Assembly (NCBI RefSeq): GCF_019222765.1
Contig: NZ_CP078145.1
Location: 2,914,001-2,978,000, forward strand
Source of the DNA: Nocardia iowensis
Lineage (GTDB): Bacteria; Actinomycetota; Actinomycetes; Mycobacteriales; Mycobacteriaceae
DNA length: 64,000 nucleotides
Reading direction: 5' to 3'
In this document: positions 45,759 to 55,490 of the stretch, one piece after another
Numbering within the stretch: the first letter of the stretch is position 1
Layout: each line of letters begins with the position of its first letter
The notes under the pieces: generated by a model
Databases searched by the model: none
What the model was told of the DNA's origin: nothing
Seen by the model: the letters and a program-made list of their open reading frames with translations, nothing else
Translations under genes and position numbers: made by a program

Positions 45759-47465
45759 GTGCCCAACGATTCGAACGTCCCTGACATCAAGCCCCGCAGC
45801 CGCGACGTCACCGACGGCCTCGAGAAGACCGCCGCCCGCGGCATGCTCCGGGCGGTCGGCATGGGGGACGCCGACTGGGAGAAGCCCCAGATCGGCGTGG
45901 CCTCCTCCTGGAACGAGATCACGCCGTGCAATCTCTCCCTCGCCCGGCTCGCCACGGCGAGCAAAGAGGGTGTGTTCGCGGCCGGTGGTTTCCCCATGCA
46001 GTTCGGCACCATCTCGGTGTCCGACGGCATCTCGATGGGCCACGAGGGCATGCACTTCTCGCTGGTGTCGCGCGAGGTGATCGCGGACAGTGTCGAGACG
46101 GTGATGCAGGCCGAACGGCTCGACGGTTCGGTGCTGCTCGCGGGCTGCGACAAGTCGCTGCCCGGCATGCTGATGGCGGCCGCCCGGCTGGATCTGGCGA
46201 GTGTGTTCCTGTACGCGGGTTCGATCTTGCCCGGTATCGCGAAGCTCGCCGACGGCACCGAGCGCGAGGTGACGATCATCGACGCTTTCGAGGCGGTCGG
46301 CGCGTGCTCGCGCGGACTGATGAGCCGCGAGGACGTGGACGCCATCGAACGGGCCATCTGTCCCGGCGAGGGTGCGTGCGGCGGGATGTACACCGCTAAC
46401 ACCATGGCCAGCGCCGCCGAGGCGATGGGCATGTCGCTGCCGGGCAGCGCGGCGCCGCCCGCGACCGATCGCCGCCGCGACGGCTATGCCAGGCGCAGCG
46501 GCGAGGCGGTGGTCGAACTGCTCCGGCGCGGGATCACCACCTCGGACATCTTGACCAAGGAAGCATTCGAGAACGCCATCGCCGTCGTGATGGCCTTCGG
46601 CGGCTCCACCAACGCGGTGCTGCACCTGCTGGCGATCGCGCACGAGGCGAATGTCGACCTGAAGCTGGCCGATTTCGCGCGAATCGGCCGCCGGGTACCC
46701 CACCTCGCCGACGTCAAGCCCTTCGGTCGGCATGTGATGACGGATGTGGACCGGGTCGGCGGCGTGCCGGTGATGATGAAGGCGCTGCTCGATGCCGGTC
46801 TGCTGCACGGGGATTGCCTGACCGTGACCGGACGGACCGTTGCGGAGAACCTGGCCGAGATCGCGCCGCCGGACCCCGACGGCAAGGTGGTGCGGGTGCT
46901 GACATCGCCGATCCATCCGACCGGCGGCATCACCATCCTCGAAGGTTCGCTCGCGCCCGGCGGCGCCGTGGTCAAGTCGGCGGGCTTCGACTCCGACGTA
47001 TTCACTGGCACGGCAAGGGTTTTCGACCGGGAGCGCGCCGCGATGGACGCGCTCGAGGACGGCACGATCGGCGCGGGCGATGTGGTGGTCATCCGCTACG
47101 AAGGTCCCAAGGGCGGTCCGGGGATGCGCGAAATGCTCGCCATCACCGCCGCGATCAAGGGCGCGGGCTTGGGCAAGGACGTGCTGCTGCTCACCGACGG
47201 ACGATTCTCCGGCGGCACCACCGGCCTGTGCGTAGGCCATGTCGCGCCGGAAGCGGTCGACGGCGGCCCGATCGCCTTCGTCCGCGACGGCGACCAGATC
47301 CGCCTCGACGTCGGCGCCGGCACCCTCGACCTCTTGATCGACCCCGACGAACTCACCCGCCGCGCCGAGGGCTGGAAGCCGTTGCCGCCCCGCTACACCC
47401 GCGGCGTACTCGCCAAGTATTCGAAGCTCGTCGGCTCCGCGTCCTACGGAGCCGTGTGCGGCTGA
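45759..47465 (+). CDS. ilvD: Dihydroxy-acid dehydratase
   Basis: 568 residues, full length. Fe-S dehydratase converting 2,3-dihydroxy-isovalerate and its methylvalerate homologue to the 2-oxo acids of valine and isoleucine synthesis. Cluster cysteines are in [17 protein letters not shown] and [23 protein letters not shown] and the C-terminal [21 protein letters not shown] are hallmark motifs. GTG start. Other ilv genes are not in the window. Confidence 0.95.
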   Translation: MPNDSNVPDIKPRSRDVTDGLEKTAARGMLRAVGMGDADWEKPQIGVASSWNEITPCNLSLARLATASKEGVFAAGGFPMQFGTISVSDGISMGHEGMHFSLVSREVIADSVETVMQAERLDGSVLLAGCDKSLPGMLMAAARLDLASVFLYAGSILPGIAKLADGTEREVTIIDAFEAVGACSRGLMSREDVDAIERAICPGEGACGGMYTANTMASAAEAMGMSLPGSAAPPATDRRRDGYARRSGEAVVELLRRGITTSDILTKEAFENAIAVVMAFGGSTNAVLHLLAIAHEANVDLKLADFARIGRRVPHLADVKPFGRHVMTDVDRVGGVPVMMKALLDAGLLHGDCLTVTGRTVAENLAEIAPPDPDGKVVRVLTSPIHPTGGITILEGSLAPGGAVVKSAGFDSDVFTGTARVFDRERAAMDALEDGTIGAGDVVVIRYEGPKGGPGMREMLAITAAIKGAGLGKDVLLLTDGRFSGGTTGLCVGHVAPEAVDGGPIAFVRDGDQIRLDVGAGTLDLLIDPDELTRRAEGWKPLPPRYTRGVLAKYSKLVGSASYGAVCG

Positions 47466-47582
47466 GCCGCTCGAGCGGCGTATTGCGAAGCCTGAAAGCC
47501 GGTGCGGGGTAACTGATCGGCCCGTCCGACACGGGCGCAGCCGACCTTGTAGAGAGCGGAGATTTCGACCAGAGTCGTTGAG

Positions 47583-49292
47583 ATGGACGAGAGTACAACA
47601 GATTCGAATCCGGCCCGTACCGCACGCGGTATCGCGGACGCCTATGTCGACGCTCTGACCGAGCTCGATCCCATGGTCGCGGTTACGCTGGGACGCAACC
47701 TCGACGACGATCGACTACCCGACCTCTCCCCGGCCGGTCTCGAAGCGACTGCCGCACTTGCCCGTGCGACTCTCGCCGAGCTCGATGCCGCCGAGCCCGT
47801 CGGCGGTTTTCCGGACGCGGCCGAGCGGCGCTGTGCCACCCTGCTGCGTGAGCGCCTCACAGCTGAACTGGCCGTGTACGACGCCGGGGAACATTTCCGC
47901 GCGATCCGCAACCTGGACTCCCCGGTACACGCCGTCCGCGACATGTTCACTCTGTTGCCGACCGACACCGAGGCACAGTGGCACGCTATCGGCCGCCGAC
48001 TGAGCCGAGTTACGCTCGCACTGGCCCAGTATCGGTCCACGCTGGCCGAGGGAATCGATCGAGACCTGCTGGCCGCACCCTTGCAAGTGAGCACCATGGT
48101 TCAGCAACTAGACGAGTGGGTGGCGGGTGACAACCCGGGCGGCTGGTTCGGCGACTTCGTCGGCAAAGCCCCGGAATCGCTACGCACCGAACTGAATTCG
48201 GCCGTCCTCAGCGCCGCGACCGCCGTGGCTGAACTGCGCGACTGGCTACGAGATGTCTACGGTCCGAAGGTAATCGGTGTATCCGATGCGGTAGGTCGAG
48301 AGCGTTATCAGCGTCTGTCTCGCTATTGGAACGGCACCGACCTCGACCTCGACGAGGCGTTCACCTGGGCATGGGAGCAGTTCCACGATCTCGATGCCCA
48401 GATGCGGTCCGAGGCCGACAAGGTGCTGCCGGGCGCGACGCCGATCAAGGCCATGGAGTGGCTGGAGCTGCACGGCCCGGCGCTCGACGGCGCGGAAAAC
48501 GCCCGCAGCTACCTGCAGAACCTGATGGACCGGGCCATCGATGACCTACAGGGCACGCATTTCGATCTCGCCGAGCCGCTGCTGACGGTCGAGTCGATGA
48601 TCGCGCCGCCGGGCACCGCGGCCGCGCCCTACTACTCTCAGCCCTCGCTGGACTTCACCCGCCCGGGCCGCACCTGGTTGCCCACGCTCGGCCGGACCCG
48701 AATCCCGGTGTGGAGCTTGATCTCCACCTGGTATCACGAGGGCGTCCCCGGTCACCACCTCCAGCTCGCGCAATGGATCTACCTGGCCGACCAACTGTCG
48801 GTCTATCAGGTCAGCATCGGCGGTGTGAGCGCCAACATGGAGGGCTGGGCGCTGTACGCCGAGCGCCTGATGGACGAACTCGGCTATCTCACCGACCCCG
48901 GCCACCGACTCGGCTACCTCAATGCGCAAATGCTGCGCGTACTCCGGGTGATCTTGGACATCGGCCTGCACGTCGGCTTCGATTACCCCGACGACTCCCC
49001 GTACCGGCCCGGCGAGCCCATGCAGCCGGACAACGCGCGGGAATTCTTCGGCCGCTACTGCGGCCTGCCGCCCGAACATCTCGACAGCGAGCTCGTCCGC
49101 TACCTCGGTTGGCCCGGCCAGGCAATCGGCTACAAGCTCGGCGAGCGCGCCTGGCTGCGCGGTAGAGCGGCGGCTATGGCGGCGGCCACGGCACGCGGGG
49201 AAACCTTCGACCTGAAGAAGTGGCACATGGCCGCGCTGTCACGGGGCTCCCTCGGTCTCGACGACTTGGTCGCCGAACTCTCCGCACTCTGA
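47583..49292 (+). CDS. DUF885 zinc-peptidase-like protein
   Basis: 569 residues, usual length of DUF885. The zinc site is WYHEGVPGHHLQLA (H-E-x-x-x-H variant) near residue 385, with the third ligand in NMEGWALYAERLMDELG about 35 residues later. LGYLNAQMLRVLRVILDIGLH and a late arginine/tyrosine region follow. No signal peptide, so cytoplasmic. Related proteins are predicted metallocarboxypeptidases/oligopeptidases; the natural substrate is unknown. Confidence 0.87.
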   Translation: MDESTTDSNPARTARGIADAYVDALTELDPMVAVTLGRNLDDDRLPDLSPAGLEATAALARATLAELDAAEPVGGFPDAAERRCATLLRERLTAELAVYDAGEHFRAIRNLDSPVHAVRDMFTLLPTDTEAQWHAIGRRLSRVTLALAQYRSTLAEGIDRDLLAAPLQVSTMVQQLDEWVAGDNPGGWFGDFVGKAPESLRTELNSAVLSAATAVAELRDWLRDVYGPKVIGVSDAVGRERYQRLSRYWNGTDLDLDEAFTWAWEQFHDLDAQMRSEADKVLPGATPIKAMEWLELHGPALDGAENARSYLQNLMDRAIDDLQGTHFDLAEPLLTVESMIAPPGTAAAPYYSQPSLDFTRPGRTWLPTLGRTRIPVWSLISTWYHEGVPGHHLQLAQWIYLADQLSVYQVSIGGVSANMEGWALYAERLMDELGYLTDPGHRLGYLNAQMLRVLRVILDIGLHVGFDYPDDSPYRPGEPMQPDNAREFFGRYCGLPPEHLDSELVRYLGWPGQAIGYKLGERAWLRGRAAAMAAATARGETFDLKKWHMAALSRGSLGLDDLVAELSAL

Positions 49293-49330
49293 AAATCCTT
49301 CTGTCTCCGGCAGTTCGACGAGGAACCTGG

Positions 49331-50704
49331 TCAGGGATGGCCAGGTTGCTCCATATCGACGGACTCGGCTTTGGGCGCTGGGGAACTCGACGGGCGGGTC
49401 GGGGCGAACCAGGTCAGGTAGAACGTGATCGACAAGGCGGTGAGCATGCCGAGGAGAGCGACGCCGGAGAGCAGGGGGTGCTCGGCCATCTGCTGGGCGA
49501 GGTAGCGGGTGGACAGCAGGGTTGCCGCGAAGGTGATGATGCCAAGGGCCACAACGCGAATGCGGTACTGGCCCCAGCCGCGGTCCGGGTCGCGCAGGGC
49601 GGATTCGACGGTCAGGCACAGTGCGGCGCCCGCGATCAGGTCGACGCCGTAGTGGGCGCCGAGGCCGAGGGTGGCGATGAGGGTGCAGACGAGCCAGAAC
49701 GCGCCGCCGTAGCGCAGCCATCGCGGGCCGCGACGGGAGTGGATGAACAGCGACAGTGCCCACGCGGTGTGCAGCGAGGGCATGCAGTTGCGCGGGGTGA
49801 TGCCGTCGAAGGGCATCGGTTCGAGCGAGAACGGCAGTGGCGGAATGATATTCGGCCAGACGTCGGCGAGTTCCATGCCGTGCCCCTGCGGGCCGAACGC
49901 GAGGATCGGGCCGACCACGGGGAAGATCACGTACCAGAGCGGCCCGATCAAGCCGAGCGCCAAGAACGTTCGCACCAGGTGGTGGCGTGGCCACGGACCG
50001 GTGGTCACGCCGCGCAGCTGCCAGACGGCAACGACGATGGCGGCGACCGGCAGCTCGAAGTACACCCAGCGCACCACACTCAGCGGCACCGGTCCCGCCA
50101 CCTCCAGTGCGTGCCCCACGAACCACGCCGGGTTGCCGAGCGCGTGATCGGCTAGTTGCGCATACGGGTCGAGCACCATCGGCCGGGCCCACGCGGTGAC
50201 GTCCAGCCAGATCTCGCCGACTTTCGTCGCGAGGATCAGCAGCGCGCCGAAAGCGATGGCGCGCAGTGCCGTTCGACGCCGTTCCCCGGTCCAGCGCCAA
50301 GCGGCGAGCACCGCGAGCGCGGTGAGCACGATGGTCGGGCCGTTACCGACGGTGAACAGCCTGCCTTCGATCGCACGAATGACCACGAAGATCAGGTCGA
50401 TGCCGATCGCCGTGGCGAGGGCGATCACCCGGACCCGGGTCGTAACGCCGACCAGCGCGAGCAGGAACCCCGCCCACGAGGTGCTCGCCGACTTCGGTCT
50501 GCCGACATAGTCGCGGAACAGACTTGTCAGTGGCCCGAGGGCGTTGATGTGGGCGGCCACGAGTTCGCCGGCGACGAGCACGAGCACCACACCGGTAATT
50601 CCGCACCAGATAGTCGACGGTCGAACGCGACGTTCCTGGAGTCGCGCCACACCCGCTCGCTCCGCGGGTGGGGGCTGACTTCCTGGCGCGTCGTGAATAA
50701 GCAT
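49331..50704 (-). CDS. PAP2-superfamily integral membrane protein
   Basis: 457 residues, about ten helices. The phosphatase signature is split as in inositolphosphotransferase/AUR1-like PAP2 proteins: an early conserved region, then MPSLHTAWALSLFIHSRRG and LGLGAHYGVDLIAGAAL, holding the catalytic His residues. Such enzymes act on lipid phosphates or transfer phospho-inositol groups at the outer membrane face, plausible for the PIM/LM-rich actinomycete envelope. The ATG has no strong ribosome site and the N-terminus is uncertain. It is convergent with the DUF885 gene. Confidence 0.83.
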   Translation of the reverse strand: MLIHDAPGSQPPPAERAGVARLQERRVRPSTIWCGITGVVLVLVAGELVAAHINALGPLTSLFRDYVGRPKSASTSWAGFLLALVGVTTRVRVIALATAIGIDLIFVVIRAIEGRLFTVGNGPTIVLTALAVLAAWRWTGERRRTALRAIAFGALLILATKVGEIWLDVTAWARPMVLDPYAQLADHALGNPAWFVGHALEVAGPVPLSVVRWVYFELPVAAIVVAVWQLRGVTTGPWPRHHLVRTFLALGLIGPLWYVIFPVVGPILAFGPQGHGMELADVWPNIIPPLPFSLEPMPFDGITPRNCMPSLHTAWALSLFIHSRRGPRWLRYGGAFWLVCTLIATLGLGAHYGVDLIAGAALCLTVESALRDPDRGWGQYRIRVVALGIITFAATLLSTRYLAQQMAEHPLLSGVALLGMLTALSITFYLTWFAPTRPSSSPAPKAESVDMEQPGHP

Positions 50705-50777
50705 TCGGACATCGTAAACACGATGTGAACACGACCATGCGGGCCGGTGAACCGAAGCCGGTGGCGCGCCTAGTCGG

Positions 50778-50951
50778 TCATAGCACGAGAACCAGCGCCA
50801 AGATGATGCCGAGGCCCGCGGTCGTGGTTGCCCCGACCGAATTGATGATGACCACCCCGGCGGTGAGGACCGCACAGACCAGCGATCCGAGCCATGCTGT
50901 GCCCCGATCGAAACGCGACTCCTTGGCGCGATGTGTCGTTCTCACAGTCAT
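50778..50951 (-). CDS. Small two-helix membrane protein
   Basis: 57 residues. Basic N-terminus (MTVRTTHRAKESRFDR), then helices WLGSLVCAVLTAGVVIINSV and TTTAGLGIILALVLVL ending at the stop. The strand and composition fit a real gene: GGCGGGGG lies just upstream, and codon third positions are G/C-rich. It lies 73 bases upstream of the PAP2 gene on the same strand, so a shared transcript is likely. Function unknown. Confidence 0.6.
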   Translation of the reverse strand: MTVRTTHRAKESRFDRGTAWLGSLVCAVLTAGVVIINSVGATTTAGLGIILALVLVL

Positions 50952-51071
50952 GGCCCCCGCCTACCCTCCGGTTTCGGCATCAAACAGCGCCGCGCCGTTC
51001 GGTTCTCACAGAACGTCCATACGGTTCACCGGGCCGGTAGCTCCTGTGCGGCGTAGGCAAGCGCTGTGGGT

Positions 51072-51830
51072 TCACACCCGCCGGACGGTGACGCCGAGGG
51101 CCGCGAGCGCGGCGGTGTCCTCGGTCGCGGCGGATTCGTCGGTGACGACGGCGTGCAATGCGGCGGCGGGGGCAACGAACGCGAGGGCGGTGCGGGACAG
51201 TTTGGCCGCCTCCGCGACGGCGATGACCCGACGCGACGAGGCGATCGCGGTGCGTTTCACGGCGGCATCGTCGAGGTCGTAGGCGGTGAGGCCGTCGGCT
51301 GCGGTCAGTCCGCAGCAGCCGAGGATCGCGGTGTCGAACCGCAGCGCGGTCAGCGACGCGAGGGTCAGTGGGCCGGTCAGCGCGAGTTCGCCCGCCCGCG
51401 GCGTCCCACCGGGTACCAACAGCGTCAGTAGCGGTGCGCCGGTGAGCGCGTTCACCGCGTGCAGCGACACGGGGAGCACGGTCAGTCGGCGGTGCACCAG
51501 GGCGCGGGCCACCTCGAGACAGGTGGTGCCGCTATCGAGAACGACGGACTCACCATCGGCGATCAATCCGGCGACCTCGGCGGCGATGCGTCGCTTGATG
51601 TCCAGTCCCTCGCGGGCGCGCATGGCGAAGGGCGGCTCGTCGCCGCGCAGCAGCAGGCTTCGCGCGCCGCCACGATAACGCTCCAGCACGCCCTGACCGG
51701 CCAAGGTCTCCAGGTCGCGGCGGATGGTCATCTCCGATGCGCCGGTGCGCTCGGCCAATTCCGCCACCCCCAGTTGGCCCGCTTCGCGCACGGCATCGGT
51801 GATCTGCTTCAGTCGATCTACGCTCGCCAC
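51072..51830 (-). CDS. DeoR-family transcriptional regulator
   Basis: 252 residues from GTG 51830. DeoR helix-turn-helix (DRLKQITDAVREAGQLGVAELAERTGASEMTIRRDLETLAGQG) and a DeoRC sugar-phosphate sensor domain (IADGESVVLDSGTTCLEVARAL, ILGCCGLTAADGLTAYD, RVIAVAEAAKLSRTALAFV). Divergent from an MFS carrier, so it probably represses sugar or polyol uptake. An ATG at 51878 is in frame but would leave only a few bases to the divergent start and include the operator-like dyad; there is no ribosome site for either. Confidence 0.88.
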   Translation of the reverse strand: MASVDRLKQITDAVREAGQLGVAELAERTGASEMTIRRDLETLAGQGVLERYRGGARSLLLRGDEPPFAMRAREGLDIKRRIAAEVAGLIADGESVVLDSGTTCLEVARALVHRRLTVLPVSLHAVNALTGAPLLTLLVPGGTPRAGELALTGPLTLASLTALRFDTAILGCCGLTAADGLTAYDLDDAAVKRTAIASSRRVIAVAEAAKLSRTALAFVAPAAALHAVVTDESAATEDTAALAALGVTVRRV

Positions 51831-51852
51831 ATGGGCAATTGGACATTCTCTG

Positions 51853-51877
51853 TGTTCGAAAGTCAATATTACGAACA
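51853..51877. promoter_or_regulatory. Operator-like inverted repeat between DeoR and MFS genes
   Basis: TGTTCG (51853-51858) and CGAACA (51872-51877) are complementary, 13 bases apart, in an AT-rich stretch. A further ATGTTC follows at 51892-51897. DeoR-family proteins bind such repeated hexamers. The site covers the expected promoter of the transporter. Confidence 0.5.
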
Positions 51878-51883
51878 TGAATC

Positions 51884-53113
51884 ATGTCCGATATGTTCAG
51901 AGGCATGCAGAGATCGTTGCGGGCCGCTCGACTGGCCACCTTCGCCTTTTTCGCGCTGAACGGCTTCCTGATGGGGATGTGGGTCGTCCACATCCCCGCC
52001 GTCGAACACCGGGTGGGGATCGGTCATGCGACGCTCGGCTGGCTGTTGCTGCTGCTCGGCGCGGGTGCTTTCACCGGTATGCGGCTGGTGGGTCCGCTCG
52101 CCGATCGCTACGGTGCGCGCGTCGTTGTACCGGTCAGTGCGGCACTGTGCGCTGCCGCCGTGATCCTGCCGGGGCTGTCGCCGAATGCCTGGACGCTTGG
52201 CATCGCGCTGCTCGCGCTCGGTTTCGGCAACGGATGTCTGGACGTCGCGATGAACGCCCACGCCGTCCAGGTCGAACATCGTTACCAGCGGTCGGTGATG
52301 TCGGCGTTCCATGCCACCTACTCGCTCGGCGGTGTCCTCGCCGCACTCGTCGGCGCCCGCACCCTCAGCTGGGGTTGGACTCCGGCGGCGGCGCTCGGTG
52401 CGGCGGCGCTGCTCGGCCTCGCCGGTGCCGCTTTGGCCGGTCCGGCGCTGCTGCGGCCCGAAAGTCCCCGTCCCGCCGAGGTTTTCCCGGCGGGGCAGCG
52501 ACGGGCGACCCCGCGACGAATCTGGTTGCTCGCCGGTCTCGCGCTGCTGCTGATGCTCTGTGAAGGCGTGGCCAACGACTGGAGTGCGCTGCATCTGCGA
52601 GATGTGCTGTCCGCGTCGGCCGCCACGGCCGCCTTGGCCTACGGCGCTTTCGCCACCGCCATGACGGTCGGCAGATTGCTCGCCGACCGTGTCGCCACCC
52701 GCTTCGGGCCGGTGGCGGTCCTGCGTTACGGGGCCGCCGTTGCCGCGCTGGGTTTGACGGCAGCGGCACTGTCGCCCTGGATTCCGCTGGCATTGGCGGG
52801 CTGGACCGTGTTCGGCGCCGGGCTGTCCGGATGCGTGCCGCAACTGTTCAGCGCGGCGGGCCATGCCGACCGAAATGCCGCGGGAGCCAACGTCGCCCGC
52901 GTCGCCGGACTCGGCTACCTCGGCGTGCTCGCCGGACCCGCCATCATCGGACCGCTGACCCACCTCGTTCCGCTCAACGTCACCCTCTTGTTGCCCGTTG
53001 CGTTCTGCGTTGTCGCCGCGGGCGCGGCCAACGTCCTACGCGCACAGCCGCCGTCGGCTGTCCCGCCCACCTCGCCATCGAACGCCGCGGGCCCATTCCA
53101 GCCGACGCGCTGA
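51884..53113 (+). CDS. MFS transporter (YbjJ/FucP-like)
   Basis: 409 residues, 12 helices. The start region ATFAFFALNGFLMGMWVVHIPAVEHRVGIGHATLGWLLL and LGFGNGCLDVAMNAHAVQVEHRYQRSVMSAFHATYSLGG are typical of the YbjJ branch, linked to sugars or sugar-derived compounds. The C-terminal tail is Pro/Ser-rich. Divergent DeoR regulator suggests substrate-inducible expression. Starts at 51893 and 51905 are also possible. Confidence 0.86.
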   Translation: MSDMFRGMQRSLRAARLATFAFFALNGFLMGMWVVHIPAVEHRVGIGHATLGWLLLLLGAGAFTGMRLVGPLADRYGARVVVPVSAALCAAAVILPGLSPNAWTLGIALLALGFGNGCLDVAMNAHAVQVEHRYQRSVMSAFHATYSLGGVLAALVGARTLSWGWTPAAALGAAALLGLAGAALAGPALLRPESPRPAEVFPAGQRRATPRRIWLLAGLALLLMLCEGVANDWSALHLRDVLSASAATAALAYGAFATAMTVGRLLADRVATRFGPVAVLRYGAAVAALGLTAAALSPWIPLALAGWTVFGAGLSGCVPQLFSAAGHADRNAAGANVARVAGLGYLGVLAGPAIIGPLTHLVPLNVTLLLPVAFCVVAAGAANVLRAQPPSAVPPTSPSNAAGPFQPTR

Positions 53114-53158
53114 TCGGGGCCGGCTGAATACCTTCTGACGCTGACTGTTTTGCCGAAT

Positions 53159-53181
53159 TCTCCCCACTCGCACTGGGGAGA
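53159..53181. terminator. Terminator after the MFS gene
   Basis: TCTCCCCA, loop CTCGCAC, TGGGGAGA: eight pairs, 45 bases after the transporter stop. No T-run. The rest of the 292-base gap up to 53405 shows no supportable gene. Confidence 0.6.
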
Positions 53182-53405
53182 GGCAGGCGATGGCATTCAT
53201 GCCATCATTCAGTCAGTTGTTCAGAAAATTGGCGGCGGCCCCTCTGGTCGTCGGCTGAGACACATACTCGCACAACAGTTCTCGCTCCTCGTTCGGTCAT
53301 GCCCTGCGGCGTCCGCGCGCGGCGAGCAAGCGGAATGTCTGCCGCAGCCAGCGTCAGCAGGACAGCCTGCCTACCCCCGCTCGACTGCTCCGAAATGAGG
53401 TTCCC

Positions 53406-54362
53406 GTGAACCGTAAGTATTGTCTGCCCGTAGTAACCGCCTGCCTGGTGCTGTCGTTGGGGCCCGGTTCCGTGGCAATGGCGGCTCCCGTGCCGAGCAT
53501 CGCCGATGTCGTGCCCGCCCAAACCGCCGCGCCCTTCTGCTACGAGGAGCCCTCCCAGCCGACCGCCGATATCAGCGACCTGAAAGCGCGCTTCTCCAGC
53601 CGGAACTGGATGCAGACCCTGCAAGCCATGTACCAACGGCGCTGGCCGAGCGGGCAGCAGTTGGCGATCGCCCAGGCCAAGGACCCGTACTGGAACCAGT
53701 TCGTGGAGACGAGCAGTTTCGAGGCGTTCGCCGAATCGATGATGGTGGCGATCCACGAGGAAACCCACATGTGGGACCTCGACGGGTCGCGGACCGAATG
53801 GGACAAGTACACCGCGTCGTGGATCAATGCGACGCAAAAGATCACGGGCATACCGCTGCACGGTGGTTTCCCACGCAAGGAAATCCTGCCACTGATCAAG
53901 GACCGACTCAGTCAGGACATGGACAACATCTACCTGCGGGACCGGCAGCAAGGCGACTACCGGCTGCAGGGCGTGCTCGCCGAGCTGAACGCGGGCCTGA
54001 TGGGGCTCCCCGCCGTCACCGTGGTGCAGGAGTACATCAAGGGGATCGGCGCCAGCAACTCCCGCGATATCGCCGCCACCAACCTCAGGTACCTGTTGCT
54101 GTACTTGCGCGTGGCCAAGGACCGGCACCCCGACTACTGGGCCAAGATCAAGAACGAGCCCAGGGTGCGCGAGCTGGTCCTCATCCAGTTCCTGCGGACC
54201 GCCTACTGGCTGGAAAAGTCCGCTCCCTACAGCGGCAAACTCGGCAGCCCGAACGCCGACAAGATCACCGAAAAGAACTACGCCCCGGAGAACATCGCCA
54301 TCCTCGAGGAGTTCACCGGCCGCAAGGTCCGCGTCGACGCCCAGAAGAACTGCACCACCTGA
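53406..54362 (+). CDS. Secreted protein with HExxH motif, putative zinc metallopeptidase of unknown family
   Basis: 318 residues. A signal peptide ends at AMA-AP. Residues 117-121 read H-E-E-T-H in the helix MMVAIHEETHMWDLDG, a classical zinc-protease site with Glu118 as base. Glu193 in LAELNAGLMG, about 75 residues later, could be the third ligand as in gluzincins. Cys45 and the Cys four residues from the end may form a disulfide. I do not recognise the overall family. The GTG start has TGAGGT 5 bases upstream. Stands alone, convergent with a LuxR regulator. Confidence 0.72.
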   Translation: MNRKYCLPVVTACLVLSLGPGSVAMAAPVPSIADVVPAQTAAPFCYEEPSQPTADISDLKARFSSRNWMQTLQAMYQRRWPSGQQLAIAQAKDPYWNQFVETSSFEAFAESMMVAIHEETHMWDLDGSRTEWDKYTASWINATQKITGIPLHGGFPRKEILPLIKDRLSQDMDNIYLRDRQQGDYRLQGVLAELNAGLMGLPAVTVVQEYIKGIGASNSRDIAATNLRYLLLYLRVAKDRHPDYWAKIKNEPRVRELVLIQFLRTAYWLEKSAPYSGKLGSPNADKITEKNYAPENIAILEEFTGRKVRVDAQKNCTT

Positions 54363-54392
54363 CATTCCGCCGGGGCGCAGAGCTGACGGCGA

Positions 54393-55490
54393 TCAGCGCA
54401 GGAACCAACCGGTGCCGCCGATCGGCACCTCGTTCTCGATGCGGGGCAGGTGCTGGTCGAAGAAGAGTTTGGCGGTCAGTTCGGCCCGGCTGCGGACTTC
54501 GAGTTTGCCGAAGACCCGCTTGATGTGGTCGTCGACGGTGTAGGCGGAAACCGTTAGCAGCCGGGCTATCTCGGTGCGGGCGAAGCCTCTGGCGATTAGC
54601 CCGACGACGTCGCGTTCCCTGCTGGTGAGGCGGTAGGTGTCGGCGATGAGGGCGGCGATTTCGACCGGACGGGCGGCTTCGATGATGATCGACACCTGGT
54701 CGTCGGCACCGGCGAGCTGTTCGGCGTGCAGGGTGAGCCAGCGGCCGGTGCGGGAACGGATCCGAGTGCGGGCGGGGCCTGGACGTGACCACGCCTGGTG
54801 GGCCAGCGTCAGTACGCAGAAGGGCAGTTCGCGGTGCGGGTCGATACCGTCATCGACCTGGGTGAGCCACCGCGCGGCGGCCGAGGACATGGTGGTCGGG
54901 TGCAGGTCGCGGTCCAGCAGAACCAGGCCGGGTCCGGCGGCGGTGTCGTCGGCGGTGATCTCGGTGAGGACCATCTCCCTGCGGATCGCGGTTGCCACCG
55001 AAATGGTGGCATCGCCGATCAGTTGGGCGTCGGCGTCGGCGAAATCCGGCGCGTCCGCGCCGCGAAACAGCACCAACGCACCCCACACACTGGCATTGTC
55101 ACCGAACAGCACGCGCATCTCCCGCGTCATGCCCGCGGGCACCAGGATCTCCCGATAATGCCTGCTGCGCTCCGGCTGTCCGCCGGTGGCCGCGGTCAAG
55201 GTCATCGCTCGCCGACAGCTGCGGGCCATGGTGGACAGCGCGAGGGCGTCCTGCCCACCTGCCTCGATCTCGAGCATCGGATTCATGTACTCGAGCGGCA
55301 AACCCTCGCGATGCCAACCGCCGGTCGGCAGGACCGAACCCGGATCGACGGTCAGTGCGCACCAGGCGTCGAAGGGCACGGCCTCGCGCAAGCTCGCGCA
55401 GACAGCGCGTTCGAGTTCGACGGCACCGGAGACGGTGCGACAGGCACGCTCGACGCCCGCAGTCACCTGGTCCAGCGTTTTGGCCCGCAT
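54393..55490 (-). CDS. LuxR-type regulator with GAF-like sensor
   Basis: 365 residues. A GAF/PAS-like region spans about 15-280 (VPFDAWCALTVDPGSVLPTG, VWGALVLFRGADAPDFADADAQLI, a second LLDRDLHPTTMSSAAARWL), and the C-terminal LuxR helix-turn-helix is YRLTSRERDVVGLIARGFARTEIARLLTVSAYTVDDHIKRVFGKLEVRSRAEL. No ATPase domain and no receiver. Ligand unknown. ATG at 55490 chosen; the longer frame has no site. Confidence 0.87.
   Translation of the reverse strand: MRAKTLDQVTAGVERACRTVSGAVELERAVCASLREAVPFDAWCALTVDPGSVLPTGGWHREGLPLEYMNPMLEIEAGGQDALALSTMARSCRRAMTLTAATGGQPERSRHYREILVPAGMTREMRVLFGDNASVWGALVLFRGADAPDFADADAQLIGDATISVATAIRREMVLTEITADDTAAGPGLVLLDRDLHPTTMSSAAARWLTQVDDGIDPHRELPFCVLTLAHQAWSRPGPARTRIRSRTGRWLTLHAEQLAGADDQVSIIIEAARPVEIAALIADTYRLTSRERDVVGLIARGFARTEIARLLTVSAYTVDDHIKRVFGKLEVRSRAELTAKLFFDQHLPRIENEVPIGGTGWFLR

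Noticed and set aside
50725..51282. Plus-strand frame of about 185 codons
   Set aside because: Ser/Thr/Pro-rich antisense translation of the 57-residue protein and the DeoR gene; a shadow.
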